64,000 bases of DNA from Microbacterium terricola (GTDB lineage Bacteria > Actinomycetota > Actinomycetes > Actinomycetales > Microbacteriaceae): positions 558,001 through 622,000 of the forward strand of contig NZ_AP027141.1 in the NCBI RefSeq assembly GCF_027943945.1. The letters are read 5' to 3'. The position numbers and the translations under genes are program-made. Positions 15,696 through 23,630 of this stretch are shown here, in pieces (positions within the stretch are counted from its first letter, which is position 1; each line of letters starts with the position of its first letter). Below the pieces are notes generated by a model, which searched no databases, was not told where the DNA came from, and worked only from the letters and a program-made list of their open reading frames with translations.

Positions 15696-16979
15696 ATGTC
15701 ACAGCAACACACCATTCGCCGCATCGTCGCGGCGGTCGGAGCCGGTGCCGTCGTCGTCGCGCTCGCGGGATGCTCCACGCCCGCGGCACCTGCCGCCGAG
15801 GAGCCGCCGCCCGGAGTCACCGACGACACGGTGACGATCGGCACGCACACGCCGCTGACCGGACCTGCAGCGGCGGGGTACTCGTCGATCTCAGCCGCCG
15901 CGTCGGCGTACTTCGCGTACCTCAACGACAAGGGCGGCGTGCACGGCCGCTCGATCGAGTACATCGTGAAGGACGACGGCTACAACCCCGCGAACACGCT
16001 CACCGTGGTGCGCGAGCTCGTGCAGGAGGACGACGTCTTCGCGATCCTGAACGGCCTAGGCACCCCGACGCACACCGCCGTGCTCGACTTCCTCAACGAG
16101 AACAAGGTGCCCGACCTGTTCGTGGCCTCCGGCTCGACCAGCTGGAACCAGCCCGAGGAGTACCCGTACACGTTCGGGTTCAACGCCGACTACGTCGTGG
16201 AGGGCGCCGCCCTCGCCGCACACGCGAAGGCGGAGCACCCCGGCAAGGCGGTATGCCTCCTCGGCCAGGACGACGACTTCGGCGACGAGATGATCGAGGG
16301 CGCCGAGCTGGCGCTCGGTGCCGACGGGCTCGCGCACATCGAGCGGTACTCGACCTCCAACCAGGACGTCACCGCGCAGATCGGCGCGCTCAAGGCAGCC
16401 GGCTGCGAGATCAACATCCTCGCCACCATCAACGGGTTCACGGCGCTCGCCCTCGGCACCGCCGCGCAGCTCGGGTGGTTCCCGCAGTGGTTCTCGTCGT
16501 CGTCCGGCGCGGACTACCCCACCCTGGTCGGATACCTCGGCGAGGAGGTCGGCCCGCAGCTGCTGCAGGGCTTCACCGGCACCAACTACCTGCCGGCGCT
16601 CGGCGGCGACGACGAGTGGGTGACGCTGTTCCGGGCGATCAACGACGAGTACGGCGAGGGCGCGGCCTTCGACGGCAACACCATCTACGGCATGAGCGTG
16701 GCGCACCTGTTCGCCGAGGCCCTCTACGCCGCGGGGGAGGACCCGACCAGGGAGTCGCTGCTGGACGCGGTGACCTCGGGTGACCTGGCCGGCAACGGCA
16801 TCCTGCCCCTGTCGTTCTCGGCCGACAGCCACGCCGCGTACACGGGCGTCGGCATCACGGTCGTCGACCAGGGCGTGCAGGACTACACCGGCCCGACCTA
16901 CGCGGTCGAGGACGGCGCGGTCGTCGAGGTCGAGCCGGCGCCGGTGCCGCTCGAGGGTGAGGGCGTCCCCGGCGCGTAG
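15696..16979 (+). CDS. Liv-type ABC transporter substrate-binding lipoprotein
   Basis: This is a 427-residue extracellular receptor, with a lipoprotein signal peptide whose lipobox is ALAGC (Cys about residue 26). The mature part is a periplasmic-binding-protein-like domain of the branched-chain amino acid/amide type (TVTIGTHTPLTGPAA; GLGTPTHTAVLDFLNENKVPDLFVASG; GQDDDFGDEMIEGAEL). The ATG at 15696 follows AGAGAGG by 5 nt; an in-frame GTG at 15690 is inside that site. It is the last gene of the liv operon and is followed by a strong terminator. This type also binds aromatic acids, urea or short fatty acids. The co-regulated catabolic genes suggest an acid substrate. Confidence 0.88.
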   Translation: MSQQHTIRRIVAAVGAGAVVVALAGCSTPAAPAAEEPPPGVTDDTVTIGTHTPLTGPAAAGYSSISAAASAYFAYLNDKGGVHGRSIEYIVKDDGYNPANTLTVVRELVQEDDVFAILNGLGTPTHTAVLDFLNENKVPDLFVASGSTSWNQPEEYPYTFGFNADYVVEGAALAAHAKAEHPGKAVCLLGQDDDFGDEMIEGAELALGADGLAHIERYSTSNQDVTAQIGALKAAGCEINILATINGFTALALGTAAQLGWFPQWFSSSSGADYPTLVGYLGEEVGPQLLQGFTGTNYLPALGGDDEWVTLFRAINDEYGEGAAFDGNTIYGMSVAHLFAEALYAAGEDPTRESLLDAVTSGDLAGNGILPLSFSADSHAAYTGVGITVVDQGVQDYTGPTYAVEDGAVVEVEPAPVPLEGEGVPGA

Positions 16980-16992
16980 CTGCCGGTTTTGG

Positions 16993-17029
16993 AGAGGGCC
17001 GGACCCTGGTGGGGGTCCGGCCCTCTTTG
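16993..17029 (+). terminator. Strong intrinsic terminator of the liv operon
   Basis: A perfect 14-bp stem (AGAGGGCCGGACCC at 16993-17006 with its complement at 17013-17026) has a 6-nt loop and runs into TTT. It lies 13 bp after the stop codon. Confidence 0.85.
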
Positions 17030-17031
17030 CC

Positions 17032-17106
17032 GTTCGCAACTCAGGCTCAACCGGTCTCCGGCGCGCCCGGAGCGCCCCGACGGCCCGTTCTGCCTGAGTT
17101 GTGAAC
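17032..17106 (+). repeat. Long inverted repeat between convergent genes
   Basis: Fifteen-base arms GTTCGCAACTCAGGC (17032-17046) and GCCTGAGTTGTGAAC (17092-17106) enclose a 45-nt GC-rich spacer that itself contains CTCCGG/CCGGAG. The only mismatch is a G-U pair in plus-strand RNA. It directly follows the liv terminator and faces the end of the minus-strand ligase gene. Confidence 0.7.
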
Positions 17107-17137
17107 GGGCGCGGGCGCGGGACCGGCGCGCGAGGCG

Positions 17138-18718
17138 TCAGGGAACGGGCGCGAAACGAGCTACCAGCTCGCGCTTGAGCACCTTGCCGCTGCCGCCGAG
17201 CGGCAGATCCGGGACGACGTGCACCACGCGCGGGTACTTGTACGCCGCGATGCGCTCCTTCGCGAACGCGATCACCTCGTCCGGGTCGAGGACGACCCCG
17301 TCGTGCGCCACCACGGCGGCGCAGACCTCCTGCCCCTTCACTTCGTCCGGTACGCCGAAGACCGCGGCCACCGCGATGCCGGGGTGCCGGGCGAGCACCG
17401 CCTCTACCTCGGTCGGGTACACGTTGTAGCCGCCGCGGACGATCATGTCCTTCTTGCGGTCCACGATCGTCAGCACGCCGTCGACGTACGTGCCGAGGTC
17501 GCCGGTGCGGAACCACCCTTCCACCACGGCCGCGGCGGAGGCCTCCGGCCGCCCGAGGTACCCCTTGAAGAGGTTGTGGCCGCGCACCACGATCTCGCCG
17601 AGCCCGTCGCCCGGCTCGATCAGCGCGATCGCCTCCTCGACCTCGGGATCGGCGATCGCCACGTCGACGCCCCAGAGGGTGCGCCCGACGCTCCCCGGCC
17701 GGATCGGCTCGCCCAGCGGGTTCGACGACACCGTCGGCGCGGTCTCGGTCAGCCCGTACCCTTCGTGCACCTCGGCGCCGTAGGCGGCCGAGAACGCCTC
17801 GAGCACCGCGACCGGCAGCGCGGCGCCGCCCGACACCGCGTACCGCAGCGGCGGCCGGGCCTCCGAGCGGCGGGCGGCCTCCAGCATCCCGACGTACATC
17901 GTCGGCACCGCCGTGAACACCGTCGCCCGCTGCGCGACCATCAGCGCGAGCGCCTCGTCCGGGTCGAACCGGGGGAGCAGTATCACGGAGGCGCCCACCC
18001 GGAACGCGATGTTCATCACCGCGGTCTGCCCGAACGTGTGGAACAGCGGAAGCCCGCCGAACACGACGTCGTCGGAGCGCAGGTCGAACGCGTCGATGAG
18101 CGTGCAGTGCACCTGCTCGACGATCGACAGGTGGCTGCCGACCGCGCCCTTCGGCGTGCCGGTCGTGCCGCTCGTGTACAGGATCGTGGCGGCATCCAGC
18201 GGCCCGACCGGCGTGTGCCGGACGAGCGGGACGGATGCTGCGGCCTCCGCCTCGAGCCGCGGCAGGTCGACGCCGGCATCGGCCGGGAGCAGCACCGTCA
18301 CGATCGGGACGCCCGCGCGCGCGGCCGCGGGAACGGCCTCGCCGAGGAGGGGAGCCGCGACGACGAGCAGGTCGGCGCCCGAATCGTCCAGCACGTAGGC
18401 GATCTCGTCGGCCTTGAACAGCAGGTGCACCGGCACGACGACGGCTCCGAGCGACAGCGCCGCGTAGTACACGCGGGCGAAGTCGGGCACGTTGGGCACC
18501 AGCATCGCGACCCGGTCCCCGCGGCCGATGCCACGGTCGCGCAGCGCGCCGGCATACGCGCGGGTCTGGTCCCAGAGGTCGCGGTAGCTGGTCGCGCCGC
18601 CCATGAAGTGCAGCGCGGCTCGGTCGGGGTGCCGCGTGGCGGCCTCGCTCAGGATGCCGGCGACCGAAAGTGTCGCGAAGCCGGCGCCGTCGACGGCGGG
18701 GTCTGGCTGGTGGGGCAT
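17138..18718 (-). CDS. AMP-forming acyl-CoA ligase (FadD-like)
   Basis: This is a 526-residue adenylate-forming enzyme that activates a carboxylic acid with ATP and CoA. The phosphate-binding motif is TILYTSGTTGTPKGAV near residue 170, the A5 motif is YGLTETAPTVS, and the hinge region is FRTGDLG and DRKKDMIVRGGYNVYP. The C-terminal catalytic Lys is in SGKVLKREL. The start at 18718 (MPHQPDPAVD) has AAGGAG 8 nt upstream; an alternative ATG at 18736 adds six residues. It is the third gene of an operon with the phosphotransferase-like kinase and the ACAD10/11-type dehydrogenase. Chain length is not readable; medium or branched acids are likely. Confidence 0.87.
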   Translation of the reverse strand: MPHQPDPAVDGAGFATLSVAGILSEAATRHPDRAALHFMGGATSYRDLWDQTRAYAGALRDRGIGRGDRVAMLVPNVPDFARVYYAALSLGAVVVPVHLLFKADEIAYVLDDSGADLLVVAAPLLGEAVPAAARAGVPIVTVLLPADAGVDLPRLEAEAAASVPLVRHTPVGPLDAATILYTSGTTGTPKGAVGSHLSIVEQVHCTLIDAFDLRSDDVVFGGLPLFHTFGQTAVMNIAFRVGASVILLPRFDPDEALALMVAQRATVFTAVPTMYVGMLEAARRSEARPPLRYAVSGGAALPVAVLEAFSAAYGAEVHEGYGLTETAPTVSSNPLGEPIRPGSVGRTLWGVDVAIADPEVEEAIALIEPGDGLGEIVVRGHNLFKGYLGRPEASAAAVVEGWFRTGDLGTYVDGVLTIVDRKKDMIVRGGYNVYPTEVEAVLARHPGIAVAAVFGVPDEVKGQEVCAAVVAHDGVVLDPDEVIAFAKERIAAYKYPRVVHVVPDLPLGGSGKVLKRELVARFAPVP

Positions 18719-18753
18719 CGGTGTCTCCTTCGACATCGGGCGGGGCGTTCGGG

Positions 18754-19956
18754 TCAGGCGCGCAGGACCGATCGGCCGAGGCTGGACAGGTGCACCTCGT
18801 CGGGACCGTCGGCGATGCGCAGCGACCGGATGCCGGCGTAGAGCTCGGCCAGCGGGGTGTCCGACGAGACCCCGGCTCCGCCGTGCACCTGGATCGCGCG
18901 GTCGATGATGGTCTGCACCGCGCGCGGCACGGCGATCTTGATCGCCTGGATCTCGGTCATCGCCTGCCGGTTGCCGACGGTGTCCATCAGCCAGGCGGTC
19001 TTCAGCACCAGCAGCCGCAGCGCCTCGAGTTGGATGCGCGCTTCGGCCGCCCACTCGCGGATCACCGGCTGCTCGGCGAGCGACCGTCCGAAGCCGTGCC
19101 GCTGGTTGGCCCGTGCGACCGTCAGCGCGAGGGCGCGCTCGCCCATGCCGATGGCTCGCATGCAGTGGTGGATGCGGCCGGGTCCGAGCCGCGCCTGCGC
19201 GATCGCGAAGCCCGCGCCTTCCGCGCCGATGAGGTTGGTCGCGGGCACCCGCACGTCCTCGAACGCGATCTCGGCGTGACCGCCGTGGTCGCGGTCGTCG
19301 TAGCCGAACACGGTGAGGGGGCGGACGATCCGGACGCCGGGTGTGTCGCGCGGCACCAGGACCATCGACTGCTGCCGGTGCCGGTCGGCGTCAGGGTCGG
19401 TCTTGCCCATCAGGATGAAGATCGCCGCATCCGGGTTCATCGCTCCGGTCGACCACCACTTGCGGCCGGTGATGACGTAGTCGTCGCCGTCGCGCCGGAT
19501 GCGGGTGCCGATGTTCGTGGCGTCGGAGGACGCCGCGTCGGGCTCGGTCATGCAGAACGCCGAGCGGATGTCGGCGCGCAGCAGGGGTCCGAGCCACTGC
19601 TCCTTCTGCTCGGGTGTGCCGAAATCGTTCAGCACCTCCATGTTCCCGGTGTCGGGGGCGGCGCAGTTGAACGCGGCCGGCGCGAGCCGGGGGCTCCAGC
19701 CGGTGACCTCGGCGACCGGCGCGTACTGCAGGTTGCTGAGACCCGCGCCCTGGTCGCCTGGCAGGAACAGGTTCCACAGGCCCTGCGCTCTGGCCCGCTC
19801 CTGCAGTTCTCGCACGATCGGGCGAGGGCTCCACTCGCCCGGCGCGGCGGCGAGCTGCTCCTCGAGGACGGGCTCGGCGGGCAGTACATGCTCGTCGAGG
19901 AATACGCGTGCGCGCGCCGTGATCTCACGGGCGGTGTCGTCGGGGGCGAAGTCCAT
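18754..19956 (-). CDS. Acyl-CoA dehydrogenase, ACAD10/11 type
   Basis: This is a 400-residue FAD enzyme. N-terminal helices are followed by the FAD motif SAFCMTEPDAASSDATN and GRKWWSTGAMNPDA, and by QVHGGAGVSSDTPLAELYA. Where classical enzymes have YEGTxE at the end, this one has the IADGPDEVH motif of the ACAD10/ACAD11 group. In that group, mammalian fusions and the bacterial LvaC partner of LvaA act after an APH-like kinase on 4-hydroxyacyl-CoA. The kinase gene is immediately upstream, overlapping by 1 nt, so the two products probably form one catalytic step. The CoA ligase follows downstream. Confidence 0.85.
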   Translation of the reverse strand: MDFAPDDTAREITARARVFLDEHVLPAEPVLEEQLAAAPGEWSPRPIVRELQERARAQGLWNLFLPGDQGAGLSNLQYAPVAEVTGWSPRLAPAAFNCAAPDTGNMEVLNDFGTPEQKEQWLGPLLRADIRSAFCMTEPDAASSDATNIGTRIRRDGDDYVITGRKWWSTGAMNPDAAIFILMGKTDPDADRHRQQSMVLVPRDTPGVRIVRPLTVFGYDDRDHGGHAEIAFEDVRVPATNLIGAEGAGFAIAQARLGPGRIHHCMRAIGMGERALALTVARANQRHGFGRSLAEQPVIREWAAEARIQLEALRLLVLKTAWLMDTVGNRQAMTEIQAIKIAVPRAVQTIIDRAIQVHGGAGVSSDTPLAELYAGIRSLRIADGPDEVHLSSLGRSVLRA

Positions 19957-20993
19957 CAGTGCACCTGCAGTCCCTTCTGGGCGAGCGGCTCGACGAGAGC
20001 GCCCATCCGGTCGAATCCCTCGCCGACGGTGTCGCCGGCCTGGAAGCGGAAGTGGATCCCCTCGAGGATCACCGCGAGCTTGTACGCCGCGAAGGCGCGG
20101 TACCAGCGCAGGTCGGGCACGGCGATGCGCGCGTGCTCGGCGTACGCGTCGACGAGCTCCGCGAAGCGCGGATAGCCCGCGGCGGGATCGACCGCGCTCG
20201 GCACGGCCCCCGCGAATCCGCCCGGCAGCTCGGCGATGTCCCAGTAGAGCGCGAAGATCCCCAGGTCGACGAGGGGGTCGCCGAGCGTCGCCATCTCCCA
20301 GTCGAGGATCGCCGAGATGTGCGGCTCATCGGCGTCGCCGACGACGAGGGCGTTGTCGAGCCGATAGTCGCCGTGCACGATGCCGGTGCGCGCGGTGTCG
20401 GGGGTGCCCGCGGAGAGGGAGGCCTGCAGCGCGTCGAGGGCGGGCGTCTCGCGCGAACGCGACGCGTCGAGCTGGCGGCGCCAGGTCGACAGCTGCCGGG
20501 TGAGGTACCCGTCCGGCCGCCCGAAGTCGCTCAGGCCGACCGCATCGGGGTCGACCGCGTGGAGCTCGGCCAGATGCCGCACGAGCTCGAACCCGAGAGC
20601 GCGCAGGCCCGCGGGCGTGTACGCGGCGTTCTGGGCCGGCCGGGCGAGCACCCGACCGGGGGCGCGCTCCATCAGGAAGAAGGTCGTGCCGGTGATCGCC
20701 GAGTCGGCGGTGTCATCGACCACGTCGACGGCGGCGGGCACGGGCACGGCACTGCCGGCGAGGGCGGAGATCACCCGATGCTCGCGCCGCATGTCATGTG
20801 CGCTCGAGAGCACGTGGCCGAGCGGAGGGCGGCGCAGGATCAGCGGCAGGCGCGCGCCTTCGACGGCGTAGGTGAGGTTGCTGCGCCCTCCGGCGATCAC
20901 GGTCGCGGACAGTGGTCCCGCGGCGAGATCGGGATGCGTCGCCTCCAGCCACCGTTGCAGGCCCGCGACATCCAGTCCCGGCACATCCGCCAT
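19956..20993 (-). CDS. APH-like phosphotransferase (LvaA/ACAD10-11 kinase-domain type)
   Basis: This is a 345-residue protein of the aminoglycoside-phosphotransferase/choline-kinase fold. The N-lobe has GGRSNLTYAV and LILRRPP (ATP Lys equivalent position). The catalytic loop is IVHGDYRLDNALV and the metal-binding motif is ILDWEMATLGDPLVDLG. This subfamily sits next to ACAD10/11-type dehydrogenases. In Pseudomonas LvaA and in mammalian ACAD10/11 the kinase phosphorylates the 4-hydroxyl of 4-hydroxyacyl-CoA. That role, not antibiotic resistance, is the best reading here. It is the first gene of the operon, and its promoter overlaps operator copy c. Confidence 0.83.
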   Translation of the reverse strand: MADVPGLDVAGLQRWLEATHPDLAAGPLSATVIAGGRSNLTYAVEGARLPLILRRPPLGHVLSSAHDMRREHRVISALAGSAVPVPAAVDVVDDTADSAITGTTFFLMERAPGRVLARPAQNAAYTPAGLRALGFELVRHLAELHAVDPDAVGLSDFGRPDGYLTRQLSTWRRQLDASRSRETPALDALQASLSAGTPDTARTGIVHGDYRLDNALVVGDADEPHISAILDWEMATLGDPLVDLGIFALYWDIAELPGGFAGAVPSAVDPAAGYPRFAELVDAYAEHARIAVPDLRWYRAFAAYKLAVILEGIHFRFQAGDTVGEGFDRMGALVEPLAQKGLQVH

Positions 20994-21034
20994 GGCCCCG
21001 CCTTCCCGGCCGCTGCACTGCGGCCTCTCCCGAC

Positions 21035-21055
21035 AGCATACCGGATGGTCGGTTT
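21035..21055 (-). promoter_or_regulatory. Kinase operon promoter with TetR-type operator, copy c
   Basis: Operator ATACCGGATGGTCGGTTT (plus-strand reading) lies at 21038-21055. On the minus strand its CGGTAT end runs into the -10 box TATGCT (complement of 21035-21040). The ATG is at 20993. The operator differs by one base from the reverse complement of copy a. Confidence 0.7.
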
Positions 21056-21066
21056 GTCGCGCCCCA

Positions 21067-21132
21067 CCCGTTTACGGTCACGACACGCCGCTTCGTCCGC
21101 GCCGCACGCGGCGTGTCCCGTCCGTAAACGGG
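21067..21132 (-). repeat. Nested inverted repeat between gene clusters
   Basis: Outer arms CCCGTTTACGG (21067-21077) and CCGTAAACGGG (21122-21132) are perfect. Inner arms GACACGCCGC (21082-21091) and GCGGCGTGTC (21108-21117) are also perfect, around a 16-nt loop. It lies 33 bp beyond the stop codon of the thioesterase gene (read on the minus strand). It probably ends the TetR-thioesterase transcript and insulates the kinase promoter. Confidence 0.7.
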
Positions 21133-21165
21133 ATGGAGCGGGGGCGGGGGCGGACGGGGCGGACC

Positions 21166-21576
21166 TCAGAGCAGATCGGACTCGATCGCGGAGCGGATGC
21201 CGTCCGGCACGGGCGTCGGGCGGCGGGTCACCGCATCCACGAACACATGCACGAACCGGCCCGTCGCGATCGGCTCAGGCTCGCCGGCGCGCAGGATGCC
21301 GAGGCTCCACGTGACGCTGGTGCTCCCGAGCCGCGCCACGCCGATGCCCACCTCGAGCGCCTCGGGGAAGCCGGCTGACGCCGCGAACTCGCATGATGAC
21401 GCCGCGCACAGCGCGATCGCCGGGCTTGAGAGCGGATCGAGGCCGCCCGTGCGGATCATCCAGGCGTTCACCGCGGTGTCCATGGCCGCGTAGTACACCG
21501 TGTTGTTGAGGTGGCCGTACTGGTCGTTGTCGTTCCACCGCGTCGCGAACGGCTCCCGCACCCGATACGCCGTCAT
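21166..21576 (-). CDS. Acyl-CoA thioesterase (4-hydroxybenzoyl-CoA thioesterase/YbgC-like)
   Basis: This is a 136-residue hot-dog-fold protein. The N-terminal signature TRWNDNDQYGHLNNTVYY carries the catalytic Asp of the 4HBT family. FVHVFVDAVTRRPTPVP near the end is also typical. It would hydrolyse acyl-CoA to free acid and CoA, which could relieve CoA sequestration during catabolism. The start at 21576 (MTAYRVREP) overlaps the TetR stop codon by 1 nt, so it is translated with that regulator. Confidence 0.82.
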   Translation of the reverse strand: MTAYRVREPFATRWNDNDQYGHLNNTVYYAAMDTAVNAWMIRTGGLDPLSSPAIALCAASSCEFAASAGFPEALEVGIGVARLGSTSVTWSLGILRAGEPEPIATGRFVHVFVDAVTRRPTPVPDGIRSAIESDLL

Positions 21577-22223
21577 CAGCCGTCCACGCGCAGCAGGAGC
21601 CGGAACGCGACGCGGGCGCGCTCGGCGCTGGGCGTGTCGCCGGAGATCAGGTCGGCGTAGGTGAACGACTCCGACATCCGCACGAGCAGGTACGCGAGCC
21701 CCGGCGGATCGATCGCCCCGCCGAGGGGCGTAGCGCCCAGCTCGCGGCGCACGAGCCAGTCCGCGGTCGCGACGTAGCGCCGCTGGATCGGGCTCTCCTT
21801 GGTCGTGAGCAGTCGCAGCGCGCGCGCCGGCTCGCGGCGCAGGAACTGTCGGAAGTAGTCGGCGGTGATGAGGTCGTCGACGAAGTGGGTGAGGATGCCG
21901 GCGACCCGCGCGCCGCCCGAGCCGTCGGCCGTCGCGTGCTCGGCCTGCACCAGCGTGGGCACGGCGAGCGACCAGAGCACCTCGCTCAGCAGCGCGTCGC
22001 GGTTGCCGACCCAGCGGAAGAGCGACGTGCGGTCGACTCCGAGCGTGCCGGCCAGGCTCCCCATGTCGATGCGCCTGCCCGCGATGAAGGCCTCGCGGGC
22101 GAGGTCGAAGGCGCGCGCGGCGTCGGGGTGCGCGCCGTCGGCGAGTCGCTCGGACAGCCATGAGGGGGCAGTCGTCAGGCCGACGGTCGCGATCGACTGC
22201 GGCGGGGCCGCGGTGGTGGTCAT
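21576..22223 (-). CDS. TetR family transcriptional regulator
   Basis: This is a 215-residue regulator. The helix-turn-helix is at about residues 40-80 (AREAFIAGRRIDMGSLAGTLGVDRTSLFRWVGNRDALL). The ligand-binding domain has ADYFRQFLRREPARALRLL and a helical end VRMSESFTYADLISGD. It is divergent from the acyl-CoA dehydrogenase at 22327. The shared gap holds a perfect 20-bp palindrome that is its likely operator. That palindrome is different from the ACCG-type sites, so this regulator probably governs a separate sub-regulon. Confidence 0.8.
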   Translation of the reverse strand: MTTTAAPPQSIATVGLTTAPSWLSERLADGAHPDAARAFDLAREAFIAGRRIDMGSLAGTLGVDRTSLFRWVGNRDALLSEVLWSLAVPTLVQAEHATADGSGGARVAGILTHFVDDLITADYFRQFLRREPARALRLLTTKESPIQRRYVATADWLVRRELGATPLGGAIDPPGLAYLLVRMSESFTYADLISGDTPSAERARVAFRLLLRVDG

Positions 22224-22255
22224 GCCGGAACTCTACTCGGCGGCGTTCGCCATCG

Positions 22256-22289
22256 TGCAACATTCTGCAGAATGTTGTGCAACGTTCTG
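22256..22289 (+). promoter_or_regulatory. Double operator for the divergent TetR / acyl-CoA dehydrogenase pair
   Basis: Perfect palindrome CAACATTCTGCAGAATGTTG is at 22258-22277. The 12-mer TGCAACATTCTG (22256-22267) recurs as TGCAACGTTCTG at 22278-22289, exactly 22 bp or two helical turns away. It lies 34 bp from the TetR start and 38 bp from the dehydrogenase start. Confidence 0.72.
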
Positions 22290-22326
22290 AAAAGTGATGC
22301 ATACTCGGATCGACGAAGGAGAGACG

Positions 22327-23595
22327 ATGACGTTCACCCTCAGTGCCCCCGACCGGGTCGAGACCGCGCCGGCCGAGCTGCTCGACGCGGACTTCTACGC
22401 GTTCCAGCACCAACTCACCGCGACCGAGCAGCGTGCGCTCGCCGGCATCCGGCGCTTCCTCGATACAGAGGTGCGGCCGTTCGCCGACGACCACTGGGAA
22501 CGCGCGGAGAGTCCCAGGCACCTCTTCCCCCGCTTCGCAGAGCTCGGGCTGTTCGGCAATGCGTTCCCGGAGACCGCGCTGTTCGAGAACAGCAGCGTCT
22601 TCCGCGGGTGGGTGGCGATGGAGATCTCGCGTGCGGACCCGTCGACCGCGACCTTCATCGGCGTGCACTCCGGACTCGCGATGACCTCGATCGCCGTGGG
22701 CGGGTCGCCCGCGCAGAAGGCGGAGTGGATGCCGCGGCTCGCTGCCGGCGAGCTGGTCGCCGCGTTCGGGCTCACCGAACCAGGCCACGGCTCCGACACC
22801 GCGCGCGGACTCGAGACGACGGCGGAGCGCCGCATCCGCCAAGACGGCACGGACGAATGGGTGCTCAACGGGTCGAAGCGCTGGATCGGCAACGGCGCCT
22901 TCGCCGACCTCGTGGTGATCTGGGCGCGCGACGTCGCCGATGACCAGGTCAAGGGCTTCCTCGTGCGTACGCCGACGCCCGGGTTCGTCGGCACGAAGAT
23001 CGAGCGCAAGCAGTCACTGCGGGCCGTCGAGAACGCCGACATCGTGCTGCAGGACGTCGTGGTGCCCGAGAGCGACCGGCTGCCGAAGATCCACGGCTTC
23101 CGCGATGTCGCGGTCGTGCTCCGCCTGACCAGGGCGGACGTCGCCTGGCAGGCGCTCGGCGTTGGGGTCGGCGCGTATGAGGCCGCGCTCGCGTACGCGA
23201 AAGCGCGGGTGCAGTTCGGCAAGCCGATCGCGTCGTTCCAGCTCGTGCAGCAGAAGCTCGCCGACGCGCTGGCCGGCATCACGGCCTCGATCGCCCTGTG
23301 CATGCGCGTCTCGCAGATGCAGGACGAGGGCACGCAGCGCGACCATCACTCCGCGATGGCGAAGGCGTTCGTGAGCGCCCGCATGCGCGAGACCGTGGCG
23401 CTGTGCCGCGAGATCTGCGGAGGCAACGGCATCCAGCTCGGCAGCGAAGCGCAGTACGACGGGCAGATCGTGCCCGGCTACAGCGTGGCCCGCTACTTCG
23501 CGGACGCCGAGGCGGTGTTCACGTTCGAGGGCACCTTCGACATGAACTCGCTGATCGTCGGCCGCGCGATCACCGGCATCGCGGCGTTCGTCTGA
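22327..23595 (+). CDS. Acyl-CoA dehydrogenase (glutaryl-CoA dehydrogenase-like)
   Basis: This is a 422-residue FAD enzyme. It has the middle-domain motif FGLTEPGHGSDTARG and SKRWIGNGAFADLVV, then QFGKPIASFQLVQ and ICGGNGIQLGSE. The catalytic-base motif is TFEGTFDMNSLIVGRAI near the end. It is related to the dehydrogenase at 7552 but clearly diverged. The start at 22327 follows GAAGGAGAG; the frame extends upstream to 22294, inside the operator, which is unlikely. The thiolase follows after 35 bp in the same operon. This suggests that its enoyl-CoA product is later cleaved thiolytically. Confidence 0.86.
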   Translation: MTFTLSAPDRVETAPAELLDADFYAFQHQLTATEQRALAGIRRFLDTEVRPFADDHWERAESPRHLFPRFAELGLFGNAFPETALFENSSVFRGWVAMEISRADPSTATFIGVHSGLAMTSIAVGGSPAQKAEWMPRLAAGELVAAFGLTEPGHGSDTARGLETTAERRIRQDGTDEWVLNGSKRWIGNGAFADLVVIWARDVADDQVKGFLVRTPTPGFVGTKIERKQSLRAVENADIVLQDVVVPESDRLPKIHGFRDVAVVLRLTRADVAWQALGVGVGAYEAALAYAKARVQFGKPIASFQLVQQKLADALAGITASIALCMRVSQMQDEGTQRDHHSAMAKAFVSARMRETVALCREICGGNGIQLGSEAQYDGQIVPGYSVARYFADAEAVFTFEGTFDMNSLIVGRAITGIAAFV

Positions 23596-23630
23596 GCGCC
23601 AGCATCCCCTCGATACGACGGAGGACCACC

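Noticed and set aside
19956..20993. Annotation of the APH-like gene as aminoglycoside resistance
   Set aside because: Operon partners and subfamily motifs point to the LvaA/ACAD10-11 kinase group in acyl-CoA catabolism.
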